Positions 25,644 to 34,401 of a stretch of 52,996 nt of DNA are shown here, piece by piece. Where the stretch lies: NCBI GenBank assembly GCA_029263295.1, contig JAJCXT010000099.1, forward strand, positions 1 to 52,996, given 5' to 3'. Each line of letters opens with the position of its first letter. Positions within the stretch are counted from its first letter, which is position 1. Position numbers and translations under genes: made by a program. The notes under the pieces were generated by a model. The model ran no database searches. It was not told where the DNA came from and saw only the letters and a program-made list of their open reading frames with translations. Source of the stretch: Acidobacteriota bacterium. GTDB taxonomy: Bacteria; Acidobacteriota; UBA890; WLXD01.

Positions 25644-27077
25644 ATGGGGTTCAAGGGGCACGAGTTCATTCACCAGGTTCGTGAGTTCTCGGACCAGATG
25701 GTCGAGTACACATCGCGGCATCTCGAAGTCGACGGTTTTCCGACGCCGTTGCGACTCTCTACGGCCGAGGATGTCCTCGCCTTCGTACGTGAACACCAGA
25801 TCACCTCGATCAGGCTCTGGTTCACGGATATTCTCGGTAACTTGAAGACCTTCGAAATCACGCCCGCGGAGCTGCCCGGCGCCTTCGAAGAAGGCATGGG
25901 TTTCGACGGGTCGTCGATCCACGGCTATCAGCGTATCGAGGAAAGCGACATGGTCGCGATTCCTCTTCCTGAGACCGCGCAGTTCATCCCGTTTCAGATC
26001 GGACCCTCGCGCTGTATCCGGATGTTCGCCGAGGTGCGCAATCCCAACGGCACCCGCTACGCCGGCGATCCCCGCAACATTCTGCGTACGCAACTCGAGC
26101 GCCTGACCCAAAAGGGGTTCACCCACATGAACGTGGGCCCCGAGGCGGAGTTCTTCTACTTCCGCTCGCCGCACTCGACCGAGAAGCTCGACGACGCTGG
26201 CTACTTCGATCTGGTGCCGTCCGACACGGGTGACGACCTGCGCGAGGCCACGCACTTCGCGCTCGAGGCCATGGGCATCGCCGTCGAGTACAGCCATCAC
26301 GAAGTGGCGCCTTCGCAGCACGAGATCGATCTGAAGTACGACCGTGCCCTGGAGATGGCGGACAAGCTGCAGACCTATAAGTGGCTGGTGAAGGAGATCG
26401 CTCGTCGCAATGGCGTTCATGCCACCTTCATGCCCAAGCCCCTTGCCGGCGAGAACGGCAGCGGCATGCACACGCACCTGTCCATCTTCGACGGCGACAC
26501 GAATTGCTTCTATCAGTCAGACGACGAGAACCACCTGTCGTCGACCGCGAAGCACTTCCTGGCCGGAGTTCTCGATCACGCCCGGGAGATGTGCCTGGTC
26601 ACCAACCAGGCCTACAACTCGTACAAGCGTCTCGTGCCTGGCTACGAGGCCCCCGTGTACATCACGTGGGCCGAGGCCAACCGTTCGGCTCTCGTTCGGA
26701 TCCCGCTGTACAAGCCGGGCAAGGAGGTCGCAACACGAATCGAGCTGCGCTTCCCCGACGCGGTCTGCAACCCGTATCTCGCCTTCGCGGTGATGCTTGC
26801 CGCGGGCCTGGACGGTCTCGACAACGAGATGGAGTTGCGACCGCAGAGTACAGAGGACCTCTACCACATGTCCGACGCCGAACGCAGAAAACAAGGCATC
26901 GGCTCCCTGCCGCACGATCTGTACGCAGCGGTGCGCAGCGCCGAGGGCTCCACCTACCTGAGCGAGACTCTCGGAGAGTCGGTGTTGTCGAAGCTGGTCG
27001 AGACGAAAATGGCCGAGTACGACGGGCATCGCTTGTACGTATCGTCGCGCGAACTCGAGGAGAGCCTCAAGCTCTAG
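25644..27077 (+). CDS. glnA: glutamine synthetase, type I (alpha-like)
   Basis: A 477-residue GSI that makes glutamine from glutamate, ammonia and ATP. The beta-grasp domain has FTDILGNLKTFEI and GMGFDGSSIHGYQRIEESDM. The catalytic domain has VGPEAEFFYF, HHEVAPSQHEIDLKY, the ATP loop KPLAGENGSGMHTHLS, EANRSALVRIP and RIELRFPDAVCNPYLAFA. The region that bears the adenylylated Tyr in GSI-beta reads EDLYHMSDAERRKQGIGSLP. This has the GSI-alpha pattern (Y-x-M-x-x-x-E-R-x-x-x-G-I), so adenylylation is unlikely despite the Tyr. The N-terminus is extended by about 30 residues. GGGAG about 8 nt before the ATG supports the start; a later Met (residue 19) is possible. Confidence 0.95.
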   Translation: MGFKGHEFIHQVREFSDQMVEYTSRHLEVDGFPTPLRLSTAEDVLAFVREHQITSIRLWFTDILGNLKTFEITPAELPGAFEEGMGFDGSSIHGYQRIEESDMVAIPLPETAQFIPFQIGPSRCIRMFAEVRNPNGTRYAGDPRNILRTQLERLTQKGFTHMNVGPEAEFFYFRSPHSTEKLDDAGYFDLVPSDTGDDLREATHFALEAMGIAVEYSHHEVAPSQHEIDLKYDRALEMADKLQTYKWLVKEIARRNGVHATFMPKPLAGENGSGMHTHLSIFDGDTNCFYQSDDENHLSSTAKHFLAGVLDHAREMCLVTNQAYNSYKRLVPGYEAPVYITWAEANRSALVRIPLYKPGKEVATRIELRFPDAVCNPYLAFAVMLAAGLDGLDNEMELRPQSTEDLYHMSDAERRKQGIGSLPHDLYAAVRSAEGSTYLSETLGESVLSKLVETKMAEYDGHRLYVSSRELEESLKL

Positions 27078-27203
27078 CCGGAGCTGCTGGCGCCCATCGA
27101 GTAAGCTCAGCGTTCGGTCGTTCGGTAGCTCCCCACGCCGCCTGTCGACGGAGGGCTTCGAGTCGGCCTGCCGCCACGGCATGTCAGGAGGAGACTGCGC
27201 GTA

Positions 27204-27944
27204 GTGAGCTTTCCACGCTTGGGTGCCGGCACCGGGGCGACCTGGGCGCGCGTGCGTGCGGCCGCTGCGGCGACCGCGGCGACTGCCGCGATCGCGGTTG
27301 CCTACGAGGTCTTCCGCCAAGGCTTCAACCTCTCGGCGCTGCCTCCGCTGTTGCTGTTCTACGGCGGCAGTGCCGCCATAATCATCGCGTTTTCTGTGTG
27401 GACGGCGACTGAGATCGGGCTTCCGAGCTTCCTCGCGCTGAGCCAGCTCTCCTCGCGCGAACGCTTGGTGCGGTGGCTTTTTCTCGGCGTGGGTCTCGGG
27501 ACCGTGCTCGCCGCCGCGAGCGTGGCACTGAGCGGCGGCGCCGAAACACCATTACAGCCGTGGTTCTGGAGACGGATACAGACCCCTCTCGGCGCGGCGC
27601 TCTTTTCGGCGCGCGCGGCAATGCTCGAGGAGACCTTCTTCCGTCTATTCCTGATCCCGTTCCTTGTCTCGGTCGCGCTTCGCGCGCGGCCGGTACGCCA
27701 CCGTCTGGAACTCGCCAACGGCAGCGCGCAGGCGGTTCATGCGGATCGCCAGGCCGGCGCGCTGGTGGTGGTGATCGCGTGCCTGGTGTCGAGTGCGATG
27801 TTCGGGCTAGCGCACCCGTTCAACCCCCTCGGCGCGGTAGTGCTGGCCCCGCTCCTGGCCATCGCCTACCTGTGGGGAGGCTGGGAGTCGTCCGTCACAG
27901 CGCACTTCATCGCCAACGTGATTCTCTTTTCGCTCTACTACTGA
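27204..27944 (+). CDS. CPBP-family intramembrane metalloprotease
   Basis: A 246-residue membrane protein with about six hydrophobic segments and the three CPBP (CAAX protease/Abi) motifs: EETFFR, FGLAH and HFIAN. In the family these Glu and His residues form a metal-dependent peptidase site within the membrane. Bacterial members act in varied roles, from peptide export or immunity to unknown ones. The start is the GTG at 27204, with AGGAGG upstream at a rather long spacing. It may be co-transcribed with glnA (126 bp gap). The substrate is unknown. Confidence 0.85.
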   Translation: MSFPRLGAGTGATWARVRAAAAATAATAAIAVAYEVFRQGFNLSALPPLLLFYGGSAAIIIAFSVWTATEIGLPSFLALSQLSSRERLVRWLFLGVGLGTVLAAASVALSGGAETPLQPWFWRRIQTPLGAALFSARAAMLEETFFRLFLIPFLVSVALRARPVRHRLELANGSAQAVHADRQAGALVVVIACLVSSAMFGLAHPFNPLGAVVLAPLLAIAYLWGGWESSVTAHFIANVILFSLYY

Positions 27945-28043
27945 TCGACGCGGGTCATGACCCACGCGTTCCTTCATGCCGGGTCGAAACCTTGTGCTGC
28001 GCACTTCCGTAACAGACAGACAGGAATCACCGAGGAGGTGTCT

Positions 28044-28379
28044 GTGTTCGAACTAGTGGGCCTGCTGGCCGTCGTCGCGATTGGCGGGCTTGTCTGTTTG
28101 TCTCTCGCCGTATTCGTCCTACCCTTCATCCTGTTCTTCAAGGTAGTGGGGTGGGGCGTCAGGAGCGCGGCCCAGGTCTTCGGCTGGCTGCTGGGCGTGG
28201 TTCTACTGCTCCCGATCGGCCTGCTGGTTGTGCCGGTAGCGCTACTGCTTCTGCCGGTTGCCCTGCTCGTCGGCGGACTGATCCTGCTGAAGCTGGCGCT
28301 GCTGGCGGCGCCTTTGCTGCTGCTGGGAGCACTCGTGTGGCTCCTCGTTTCACTAGCGCGGCGGCCTGCGGCAGCCTGA
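28044..28379 (+). CDS. small extremely hydrophobic membrane protein
   Basis: A 111-residue protein composed almost wholly of Leu, Val, Ala, Gly and Ile, with probably three membrane segments (VGLLAVVAIGGLVCLSLAVF, FGWLLGVVLLLPIGLLVVPV, LLVGGLILLKLALLAAPLLL). GAGGAGG about 5 nt before the GTG at 28044 is an excellent ribosome site and argues that it is a real gene; a GTG at 28038 is less well spaced. I do not recognise the family. It lies 99 bp after the CPBP protease in the same direction and converges with hcrB. Confidence 0.6.
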   Translation: MFELVGLLAVVAIGGLVCLSLAVFVLPFILFFKVVGWGVRSAAQVFGWLLGVVLLLPIGLLVVPVALLLLPVALLVGGLILLKLALLAAPLLLLGALVWLLVSLARRPAAA

Positions 28380-28404
28380 AGGACGCCGCAGCCTACCGGG
28401 CTGC

Positions 28405-29415
28405 CTAGTTGGCGGTCTCGGCCTCGGCTTCGAGCCCGCACAGGCGTGCGAGCGTGCGCCGTACATGGACTCGCGTGACCCGTTTGCGCCAGTAGTAAAC
28501 GAGGTCGGCGTTGTCGAGCGGAGTCGCCTTGCGATACGCCGCCTCGGCTGCCGCCTCTAACAACTCCAGGCTCGGCGTCTCGCCCTCCAGCAGGTCCGCG
28601 GCCTTCTGGACGATGAGCGGATGCGTGTGGACCGCCCCGAGCACGACGCGGGCGTCGCGGATGACGCCGTCCTCGATTCGTAAGCTGGCGCCCACGCCGA
28701 GAATTGGAAAGTCGAAGCTCCCGCGGCGCCGGATCTTGGTGTACGCCGAACGTTGTCCTGGCCGCGGCGCGGGTACAAGAACGCGGGTCAGCAGCTCGTC
28801 GGGACGGCGTGTCAGGTATTCGATGCCGTCGTCCTGGTAGAGCTGCCCGAGCTCGATCTGGCGGACGCCATCCTTGCCGCGCAGTTCCACGCGCGCCCCG
28901 AGCGCGATGAGGGCCGGCGCGCTGTCGCTCGAAGAAATCGCCCAGCACTTGCTCGATCCAGGCGCGACGAGGCAGATGTCGCCGTCCTTCTTCATGCAAA
29001 AGCCGACGCTGCGACGCCACTCGTAGCTCTGGTTGTAGTAGTTGCAGCGCGTGTCCACGCACAGGTTGCCGCCGATCGTTCCGACGCGCTGGATCTGCAG
29101 ATTCGCCACCTGTCCGGCCGCTTGGGCGAGGCCGGCAAAATCCGCCACGATGCCCGGCTCGTCGGCAAGCTGGCGCAGGGTGGCACCGGCACCGATCACC
29201 AGGCTGCCGTCGTCTTCCGTCTCTACGTTGCGCCCGTCTTCCAGGCGCCGAATGCCCACCAGCACCGGCGGCTCGAACTGTCGGCGCTTCATGTTGGGGA
29301 TCAGGTCGGTGCCGCCCGCCAGATACATGGCGCGGCCCTCGTTCTCACCCCAGATTTCCACTGCTTCTTCGGCACTACGGGCGGGGCGGAACTCGAATGG
29401 TGGCAAACGCAGCAT
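28405..29415 (-). CDS. hcrB: 4-hydroxybenzoyl-CoA reductase beta subunit (FAD, extra 4Fe-4S)
   Basis: A 336-residue FAD-binding subunit of the xanthine oxidase family (LAGGTDLIPNMKR, TIGGNLCVDTRCNYYNQS). It carries a 40-residue insertion found in 4-hydroxybenzoyl-CoA reductase that binds an extra [4Fe-4S] cluster. Cys124, Cys140, Cys148 and Cys157 have spacings 16, 8 and 9, identical to the ligands I recall for the Thauera enzyme (122, 138, 146, 155). This cluster marks the low-potential reductive branch rather than CO dehydrogenase or xanthine dehydrogenase. Its ATG overlaps the hcrA stop codon (TGATG), fixing the start at 29415. It is last in the operon. Confidence 0.85.
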   Translation of the reverse strand: MLRLPPFEFRPARSAEEAVEIWGENEGRAMYLAGGTDLIPNMKRRQFEPPVLVGIRRLEDGRNVETEDDGSLVIGAGATLRQLADEPGIVADFAGLAQAAGQVANLQIQRVGTIGGNLCVDTRCNYYNQSYEWRRSVGFCMKKDGDICLVAPGSSKCWAISSSDSAPALIALGARVELRGKDGVRQIELGQLYQDDGIEYLTRRPDELLTRVLVPAPRPGQRSAYTKIRRRGSFDFPILGVGASLRIEDGVIRDARVVLGAVHTHPLIVQKAADLLEGETPSLELLEAAAEAAYRKATPLDNADLVYYWRKRVTRVHVRRTLARLCGLEAEAETAN

Positions 29416-31838
29416 CAGTCTGACTCCCGGCGACGAGTAGCTGGGATCCAATCCTCAGCGGCCTGGTCGTACCATACGGGATCGACGTCGAGTGCTTCGC
29501 CCCAGTCGATGTCAGGAACCTCTTCCGGCCCTACCCGTCCGGGGCCGCCCTGTTCGAGATCCGTCAGCGCGGCGACGACCTTTTCCGGTGTGATCGGAAG
29601 CTCGTCGATACGGACTCCCACCGCGTCGTAGATAGCGTTGGCCACTGCCGGGGGCATGGGAAGTAGCGGCCCCTGGCCCACCTCTTTGGCGCCAAACGGG
29701 CCCTCGCCGTCGATGCTCTCGACGATGAACGTCTCCACGGGTGGCATCTCCAGGAACGTCGGACTCTTGTAGTCGAGCATCGACGGGATCTTGTGGAGAC
29801 CTTTGCGGAACACCTGTTCCTCCATCAGGATCTCGCCCAGTGCCATGTACACCCCACCCTCTACCTGACCCTCGACGAGTACGGGGTTGACGGCGCGTCC
29901 TACGTCATGGGCCATCCATACTCGTTCGGGGGTAACGACCCCAGTCTCTGGGTCGACATCGACGAGAACGGCGGCAGCGCTGTACGAGTACGCGGGAGAG
30001 GGGCCGACGCCTGAGCCTTTGTAGGGTCCAGACAGGCGAGGTGGCGTGTAGGAACCCGTCGAACTCAGCTGCCCGAACATCGCCTCGGCGAGCGGCACTG
30101 TATCGGCGAACGAGATCCCCTCGCCGGTCTCACGGTGCTCCACGCGGTGATGGCGCAGCACCAGGTCCGTTGCCTGAACCTCTAGTTTCTCGGCCGCGGC
30201 GGCCAAGAGCATCTCGCGGATCTTCTCCGCCGCCTCTTTGGCCGCGTTGCCCATCATGAACGTCACCCTGCTCGAGTACGAGCCAAGGTCGATCGGCGTC
30301 GTGTCGGTATCGGAGACGACGAGTTGAATGTCACCTGGTTCGAGCCCCAGAACCTCGGCCACGGTCATGGCGAGAACGGAATTCGAACCCTGTCCGATGT
30401 CGATCTCCATGCACTTGGCGCACACGCCGCCGCCGCGATCGACCTTCAGGTCCACCGACGTGTGCGGCATCTTGTTCCAGTAGATGGGCAGGCCGGCTCC
30501 GGACATGTACGACCCGACCGCCACGCCGATGCCCTTGCCGTAAGGCAGGTTTCCGCGCAGGTTCGCGAAGTCGGATGCCGTGGCGATCTTCTCGAGACAT
30601 TCGTCGAGCCCGCAGGAGGTGATGCGCATGTGATTGGCGGTCATCGTGTACTCGTCTACGAGCATCGACCGCCGCATCGCCACCGGGTCCAGTCCGAGCT
30701 TCTCGGCGATCTTGTCGAGGTGGATCTCGAGGGCAAAGCGAGGCTGCGGCGTGCCGTGTCCACGCTTGGGCCCGCAGGCAGGCTTGTTGGTGAACACTCT
30801 GACGCCGCGGAAGCGATAGTTGGGTACCTTGTAGGTGACCGTTTGCAGCGCCCCGGTGTAGTACGTGCTGGCCACGCCGTAGCTGCCGTAGGAGCCGCCG
30901 TCGACGTACGATTTGAAGTCGAGCGCCGTGATGGCGCCACTCGCATCATGGCCGGAGCGCAGCCACATGAGGACGGGATGGCGCCCACGATGCATGTAAA
31001 AGACCTCTTCGCGCGTCAACGTGATCTTCACGGGCCTGCCGCTCACGATGGACAGGCGAGCAGCGCAGAACTCGTGCGGGAAGGGATCGGACTTGCCGCC
31101 GAAGCCGCCGCCGTTGGGAGTCGCCACGATCCGGATGCGGCTGGCCGGCATGCTGAGGACCTTAGCCATGGCTTTGTGCACGTAGTGCGGCGTCTGCGTG
31201 GACGACCAGATCGTGAGCCGCCCGTCAGCGCCGTACTGGGCAACCGCCGAATGCTCTTCCATCGCCAGGTGGTTGGTGCCCGAGTAGAAGTACACGCCTT
31301 CGTGCACGGACGTGGCCGACTCCATCGCGTCGTCCACGTCGCCAAAATGCAGATGGACCTGCTTGTGTACGTTGTCGCGCAGTCCGTAGTCGTGAATCCG
31401 ATGTTCCGCGTCAACGGGTTCGAGCCCTTCCTCGATGTCGAAGGCGCCCGGAAGTTCTTCGTAGTCGACCTCGATGAGCCGGACGGCCTCCTCGGCGGTC
31501 GCCTCGTCAATCGCGGCTACTGCGGCGACTGGATCGCCGACGAATCTCACGCGATCGATCTCCAGCGGATACTCGTCTTCGCTCACCGGCAGGATGCCGT
31601 ACTTGATGGGCATCTCGATGCCCGTGATGATCGCCTTGACGCCAGGCAGCGCCTCGGCGCGCGACACGTCGATCGAACGAATCCGTGCATGCGGAACGGT
31701 CGCGCCGAGCATCTTGCCGTAGAGCATCTGCGGCAGGGCGATGTCGTCTGCGAAGATCTCCTGTCCCGTCGACTTGGTCAGGCCGTCCACCTTTGCGGCG
31801 GGCGTTCCGATTACCAACAGCGGGTCTCTCTTGCTCAT
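29415..31838 (-). CDS. hcrA: 4-hydroxybenzoyl-CoA reductase alpha subunit (molybdenum)
   Basis: An 807-residue Mo-cofactor subunit of the xanthine oxidase family. It would reductively remove the phenolic OH of 4-hydroxybenzoyl-CoA to give benzoyl-CoA. Family segments are GRVRFVGDPVAAVAA-like (RVRFVGDPVAAVAAI), GTNHLAMEEHSAVAQY, TPNGGGFGGKSDPFPHE, and the catalytic-glutamate loop GEGPFGAKEVGQGP (Glu about 719). The C-terminal ~35 residues (PDIDWGEALDVDPVW...) extend beyond the family core. The assignment to Hcr rather than another xanthine oxidase relative rests on the partner HcrB. Its start overlaps the hcrC stop (ATGA). MoeA is encoded 7 kb away. Confidence 0.85.
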   Translation of the reverse strand: MSKRDPLLVIGTPAAKVDGLTKSTGQEIFADDIALPQMLYGKMLGATVPHARIRSIDVSRAEALPGVKAIITGIEMPIKYGILPVSEDEYPLEIDRVRFVGDPVAAVAAIDEATAEEAVRLIEVDYEELPGAFDIEEGLEPVDAEHRIHDYGLRDNVHKQVHLHFGDVDDAMESATSVHEGVYFYSGTNHLAMEEHSAVAQYGADGRLTIWSSTQTPHYVHKAMAKVLSMPASRIRIVATPNGGGFGGKSDPFPHEFCAARLSIVSGRPVKITLTREEVFYMHRGRHPVLMWLRSGHDASGAITALDFKSYVDGGSYGSYGVASTYYTGALQTVTYKVPNYRFRGVRVFTNKPACGPKRGHGTPQPRFALEIHLDKIAEKLGLDPVAMRRSMLVDEYTMTANHMRITSCGLDECLEKIATASDFANLRGNLPYGKGIGVAVGSYMSGAGLPIYWNKMPHTSVDLKVDRGGGVCAKCMEIDIGQGSNSVLAMTVAEVLGLEPGDIQLVVSDTDTTPIDLGSYSSRVTFMMGNAAKEAAEKIREMLLAAAAEKLEVQATDLVLRHHRVEHRETGEGISFADTVPLAEAMFGQLSSTGSYTPPRLSGPYKGSGVGPSPAYSYSAAAVLVDVDPETGVVTPERVWMAHDVGRAVNPVLVEGQVEGGVYMALGEILMEEQVFRKGLHKIPSMLDYKSPTFLEMPPVETFIVESIDGEGPFGAKEVGQGPLLPMPPAVANAIYDAVGVRIDELPITPEKVVAALTDLEQGGPGRVGPEEVPDIDWGEALDVDPVWYDQAAEDWIPATRRRESD

Positions 31839-32410
31839 GCCGAGCCTCGCTTGCCCTCGACCGGGTCCAGATCCGGACCGTGGTCTACATCTGGCAGCGT
31901 CGGAACACGGTGCTCCGGGTCAGGCTCGCCGGCCGCGCGCCTTGCGGCGACTCGGGCTGCCGCCAGTTCAACGGCTTCGAGGATCTTCAGATAGCCCGTG
32001 CAACGGCACAGATTGCCAGAGAGGAACTCACGGATCTCCTCCCGGTCGGGTGTTTGCGTCCGTTCGAGCAGCGCCGCCGCGGAGACGAGCATGCCGGGGC
32101 TGCAGTACCCGCACTGGGAGGCTCCGAGATCCGCGAACGCGATCTGGAGTTCATGCGGCGCGGACCCGTCAGCGAGTCCCTCGACGGTGCGGATCTCCGT
32201 GTCCTGGGCGTCCACGGCGAGCAGCAGGCACGACAGCAGCGGCTCGCCGTCGACCAGCACGGTGCAGGTGCCGCACTCGCCTAGTTCACAACCATGCTTG
32301 GTGCCGGTGAGTCGAAGGTCCTCGCGCAGAACCTCGAGCAGAGTCTTGTTGCCGGCGGCGACGATGTCGTGCTGCTCGCCGTTCACGCTCAGTTGCAGGC
32401 GTACTTTCAA
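31835..32410 (-). CDS. hcrC: 4-hydroxybenzoyl-CoA reductase gamma subunit (two 2Fe-2S)
   Basis: A 191-residue iron-sulfur subunit with an N-terminal plant-type [2Fe-2S] domain (HGCELGECGTCTVLVDGEPLLSC) and a C-terminal helical [2Fe-2S] domain (QCGYCSPGML, NLCRCTGYLKILEAV), passing electrons between flavin and Mo. The core is of standard length, with a 35-residue Pro/Asp-rich tail. Its start overlaps the upstream crotonase stop by 4 bp and its stop overlaps hcrA by 4 bp, so the subunits should be made in step. Confidence 0.9.
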   Translation of the reverse strand: MKVRLQLSVNGEQHDIVAAGNKTLLEVLREDLRLTGTKHGCELGECGTCTVLVDGEPLLSCLLLAVDAQDTEIRTVEGLADGSAPHELQIAFADLGASQCGYCSPGMLVSAAALLERTQTPDREEIREFLSGNLCRCTGYLKILEAVELAAARVAARRAAGEPDPEHRVPTLPDVDHGPDLDPVEGKRGSA

Positions 32411-33195
32411 GAGTCCTCGCCGAACTTGGCAGGTCGCTTTTCACCAAAGGCGCGCAGGCCTTCGAGCACATCATCCGAGACGAAGAGGTCTTCCTGGGCT
32501 TCAGTCTCCGCCGCGAGGCTGGCCTCGATGCCAGAGGCGAGCCCTTTGCGGAGGAGATACTTGACGGCCTTCACCATGTCGCGGGCGCGTGCCCATTCGG
32601 CGAACTCCGCCACCTTGCTGTCGAGGTCGGCGGCGTCGACGACGCGGTGCACTAGGCCCAGTTGCATCGCCTCGTTGGCGTCGAGCATTCGCCCGCTGAG
32701 GACCAGTTCGAGGGCTTGCGGATACCCGAGGGTGCGCGGCAGCCAGTGGGTTGCTCCCCAGTCGGGTGCCAGTGCCAGTCCTCGCCAGCTGGCCGCGAAG
32801 CGCGCGGTTGAGGTGGCCACGCGCAGATCACAGCCGAGCGCGAGCGCGAATCCGGCGCCGGCCGCGATTCCCGGTATCGCGGCTATCGTCAGGCCGGGAA
32901 AAGCCTGCAGCGCAAGAACACACTCGGCGCCCGCATGAAGGATGTGATGGAACTCGTCGGCCCTGTTCTCCTCGCGGAGCGTGCTCATGGTGCCAACATC
33001 GCCACCGGCGCAGAACGCCTGGCCGGCGCCGGTCACGACGAGGGCGCGCACGGACTCGTCGCGGGCCGCGTCGCGGATGCAATCACGTAGCTGACGGCGC
33101 ATGTCGCCGGACAGCGAGTTGAGCTTGCCGGGTCGAGAGATCGTGGCGACAGCCACGCCGTCTGAGATCTCCAGCAGTACACTTCCCGCGCCCAC
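32407..33195 (-). CDS. enoyl-CoA hydratase/isomerase family protein (PaaG-like)
   Basis: A 262-residue crotonase-fold protein (VAVATISRPGKLNSLS, ALVVTGAGQAFCAGGDV, IPGIAAGAGFALALGCDLRVA). The two catalytic glutamates of true hydratases are missing. The first position reads GAGFALAL, and the second region reads RGLALAPDWGATHWLPR, with the Asp of the PaaG/isomerase subgroup (PD-x-G). An isomerase or ring-epoxide isomerase-like reaction on an acyl-CoA is therefore more likely than hydration. The start is the GTG at 33195, whose G is the last base of the thiolase stop (TAGTG); the longer frame to 33243 lies inside the thiolase gene. Confidence 0.85.
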   Translation of the reverse strand: MGAGSVLLEISDGVAVATISRPGKLNSLSGDMRRQLRDCIRDAARDESVRALVVTGAGQAFCAGGDVGTMSTLREENRADEFHHILHAGAECVLALQAFPGLTIAAIPGIAAGAGFALALGCDLRVATSTARFAASWRGLALAPDWGATHWLPRTLGYPQALELVLSGRMLDANEAMQLGLVHRVVDAADLDSKVAEFAEWARARDMVKAVKYLLRKGLASGIEASLAAETEAQEDLFVSDDVLEGLRAFGEKRPAKFGEDS

Positions 33196-34391
33196 TAGAC
33201 GCGCTCCAGCAACAAGCTCGTTCCCATGCCGCCGGACACGCACAACGTCGCCAGTCCGGTGCGCGCGGAGCGTTGTCGCAGCGCCTGTATGAGCGTCACC
33301 ACGATGCGTGTGCCGGTGCAGCCGATCGGATGTCCGAGCGCTATGGCACCGCCGTTCACGTTAGTCCGGGACAGGTCGATGCCGAGATCGTCACCAACAG
33401 CGAGAACCTGCACGGCGAACGCTTCGTTCAATTCGATCAGGTCGATGTCGTCTATCGCCATGTCGAGGCCGTCGAGCATCCTGCGCACCGCCGGCACAGG
33501 GCCGATGCCCATGACGGCGGGGTCTACCCCAGCCTCCGTGGCCGCCAGGATGCGCGCCTGAGGCTCGAGGCCGTACTTCTCGACCGCTCTCTCGGACACG
33601 ACCACGAGAGCCGCGGCACCATCGGTGATGCCACTGCTATTACCTGGATGTACTGTGCCACCGTCCTTGAACACGGGCTTCAACTTGGCCATGGACTGCA
33701 TGTTCGCCCCAGGGCGCAGATGCTCGTCCGCGTCGATAACCAGTGTCCCCTTACGTCCCGGCACTTCGACAGGCACGATCTCTGCGTCGAAGGCCCCCGC
33801 TTCCACGGCGGCGGCGGCCCGTGCTTGGCTCTCGACGGCATACTCGTCCTGGCGGGTTCGATCGATGCTGTAGCGCTCCGCGAGCCGCTCTGCGGTTCGC
33901 CCCATCAGGTCGCCACAGAGCGGGCACAGAAACCCGTCGCGGTACATGCCGTCGACAAGATCGGTGTGCCCGAGCCTGGCTCCCCAGCGCGCGCTCGGCA
34001 CCATGTATGGCGTGTTGCTCATACTCTCCATGCCGCCGCAGACCACAGCGTCGGCCATTCCGAGGCGCAAGTTCTGCGCCCCGAGGATGATTGACTTCAT
34101 CCCGGAAGCACACGCCTGGTTCACCGTGAACGCCGGCACCTCGACCGGAATCCCCGCGCGGACCGACGCTTGCCGGGCCGGATTGGGCCCGGCGCCTGCC
34201 TGCCTGCCGTGACCGAGGATCGTGTGGTCGACAGCCTCCGCGGGCAGCCCTGCTCTCTCGAGTGCCGCCCGCACGGCCACCGTACCCAGGTCAGGGGCGC
34301 TCAGCGGCGATAACCCGCCGCCGAACTTGCCAATCGGGGTGCGCACCGCTCCCGCGATATAGACGGCTTCGCCAGACCTGAGGTCGAGCAT
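33195..34391 (-). CDS. acetyl-CoA C-acyltransferase (thiolase)
   Basis: A 398-residue degradative or biosynthetic thiolase. The acyl-accepting Cys94 is in VNQACASGMKS. The C-terminal motifs NEAFAVQ, GGAIALGHPIGCTGTR and CVSGGMG supply the other active-site residues. Motif GRQAGAGPNPARQ is typical of acetoacetyl-CoA thiolases (AtoB/PhaA group). The start is placed at MLDLRSG (34391), 10 bp after the preceding gene; the frame is open into that gene. In this operon it could cleave the acyl-CoA chain produced by the crotonases to acetyl-CoA. Confidence 0.93.
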   Translation of the reverse strand: MLDLRSGEAVYIAGAVRTPIGKFGGGLSPLSAPDLGTVAVRAALERAGLPAEAVDHTILGHGRQAGAGPNPARQASVRAGIPVEVPAFTVNQACASGMKSIILGAQNLRLGMADAVVCGGMESMSNTPYMVPSARWGARLGHTDLVDGMYRDGFLCPLCGDLMGRTAERLAERYSIDRTRQDEYAVESQARAAAAVEAGAFDAEIVPVEVPGRKGTLVIDADEHLRPGANMQSMAKLKPVFKDGGTVHPGNSSGITDGAAALVVVSERAVEKYGLEPQARILAATEAGVDPAVMGIGPVPAVRRMLDGLDMAIDDIDLIELNEAFAVQVLAVGDDLGIDLSRTNVNGGAIALGHPIGCTGTRIVVTLIQALRQRSARTGLATLCVSGGMGTSLLLERV

Positions 34392-34401
34392 CCCTAGCGG
34401 G

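Noticed and set aside
26860-26890. Adenylylation Tyr in glutamine synthetase
   Set aside because: The Tyr of EDLYHMSDAER sits in a GSI-alpha context without the NLYDLP motif, so regulation by adenylylation is not supported.
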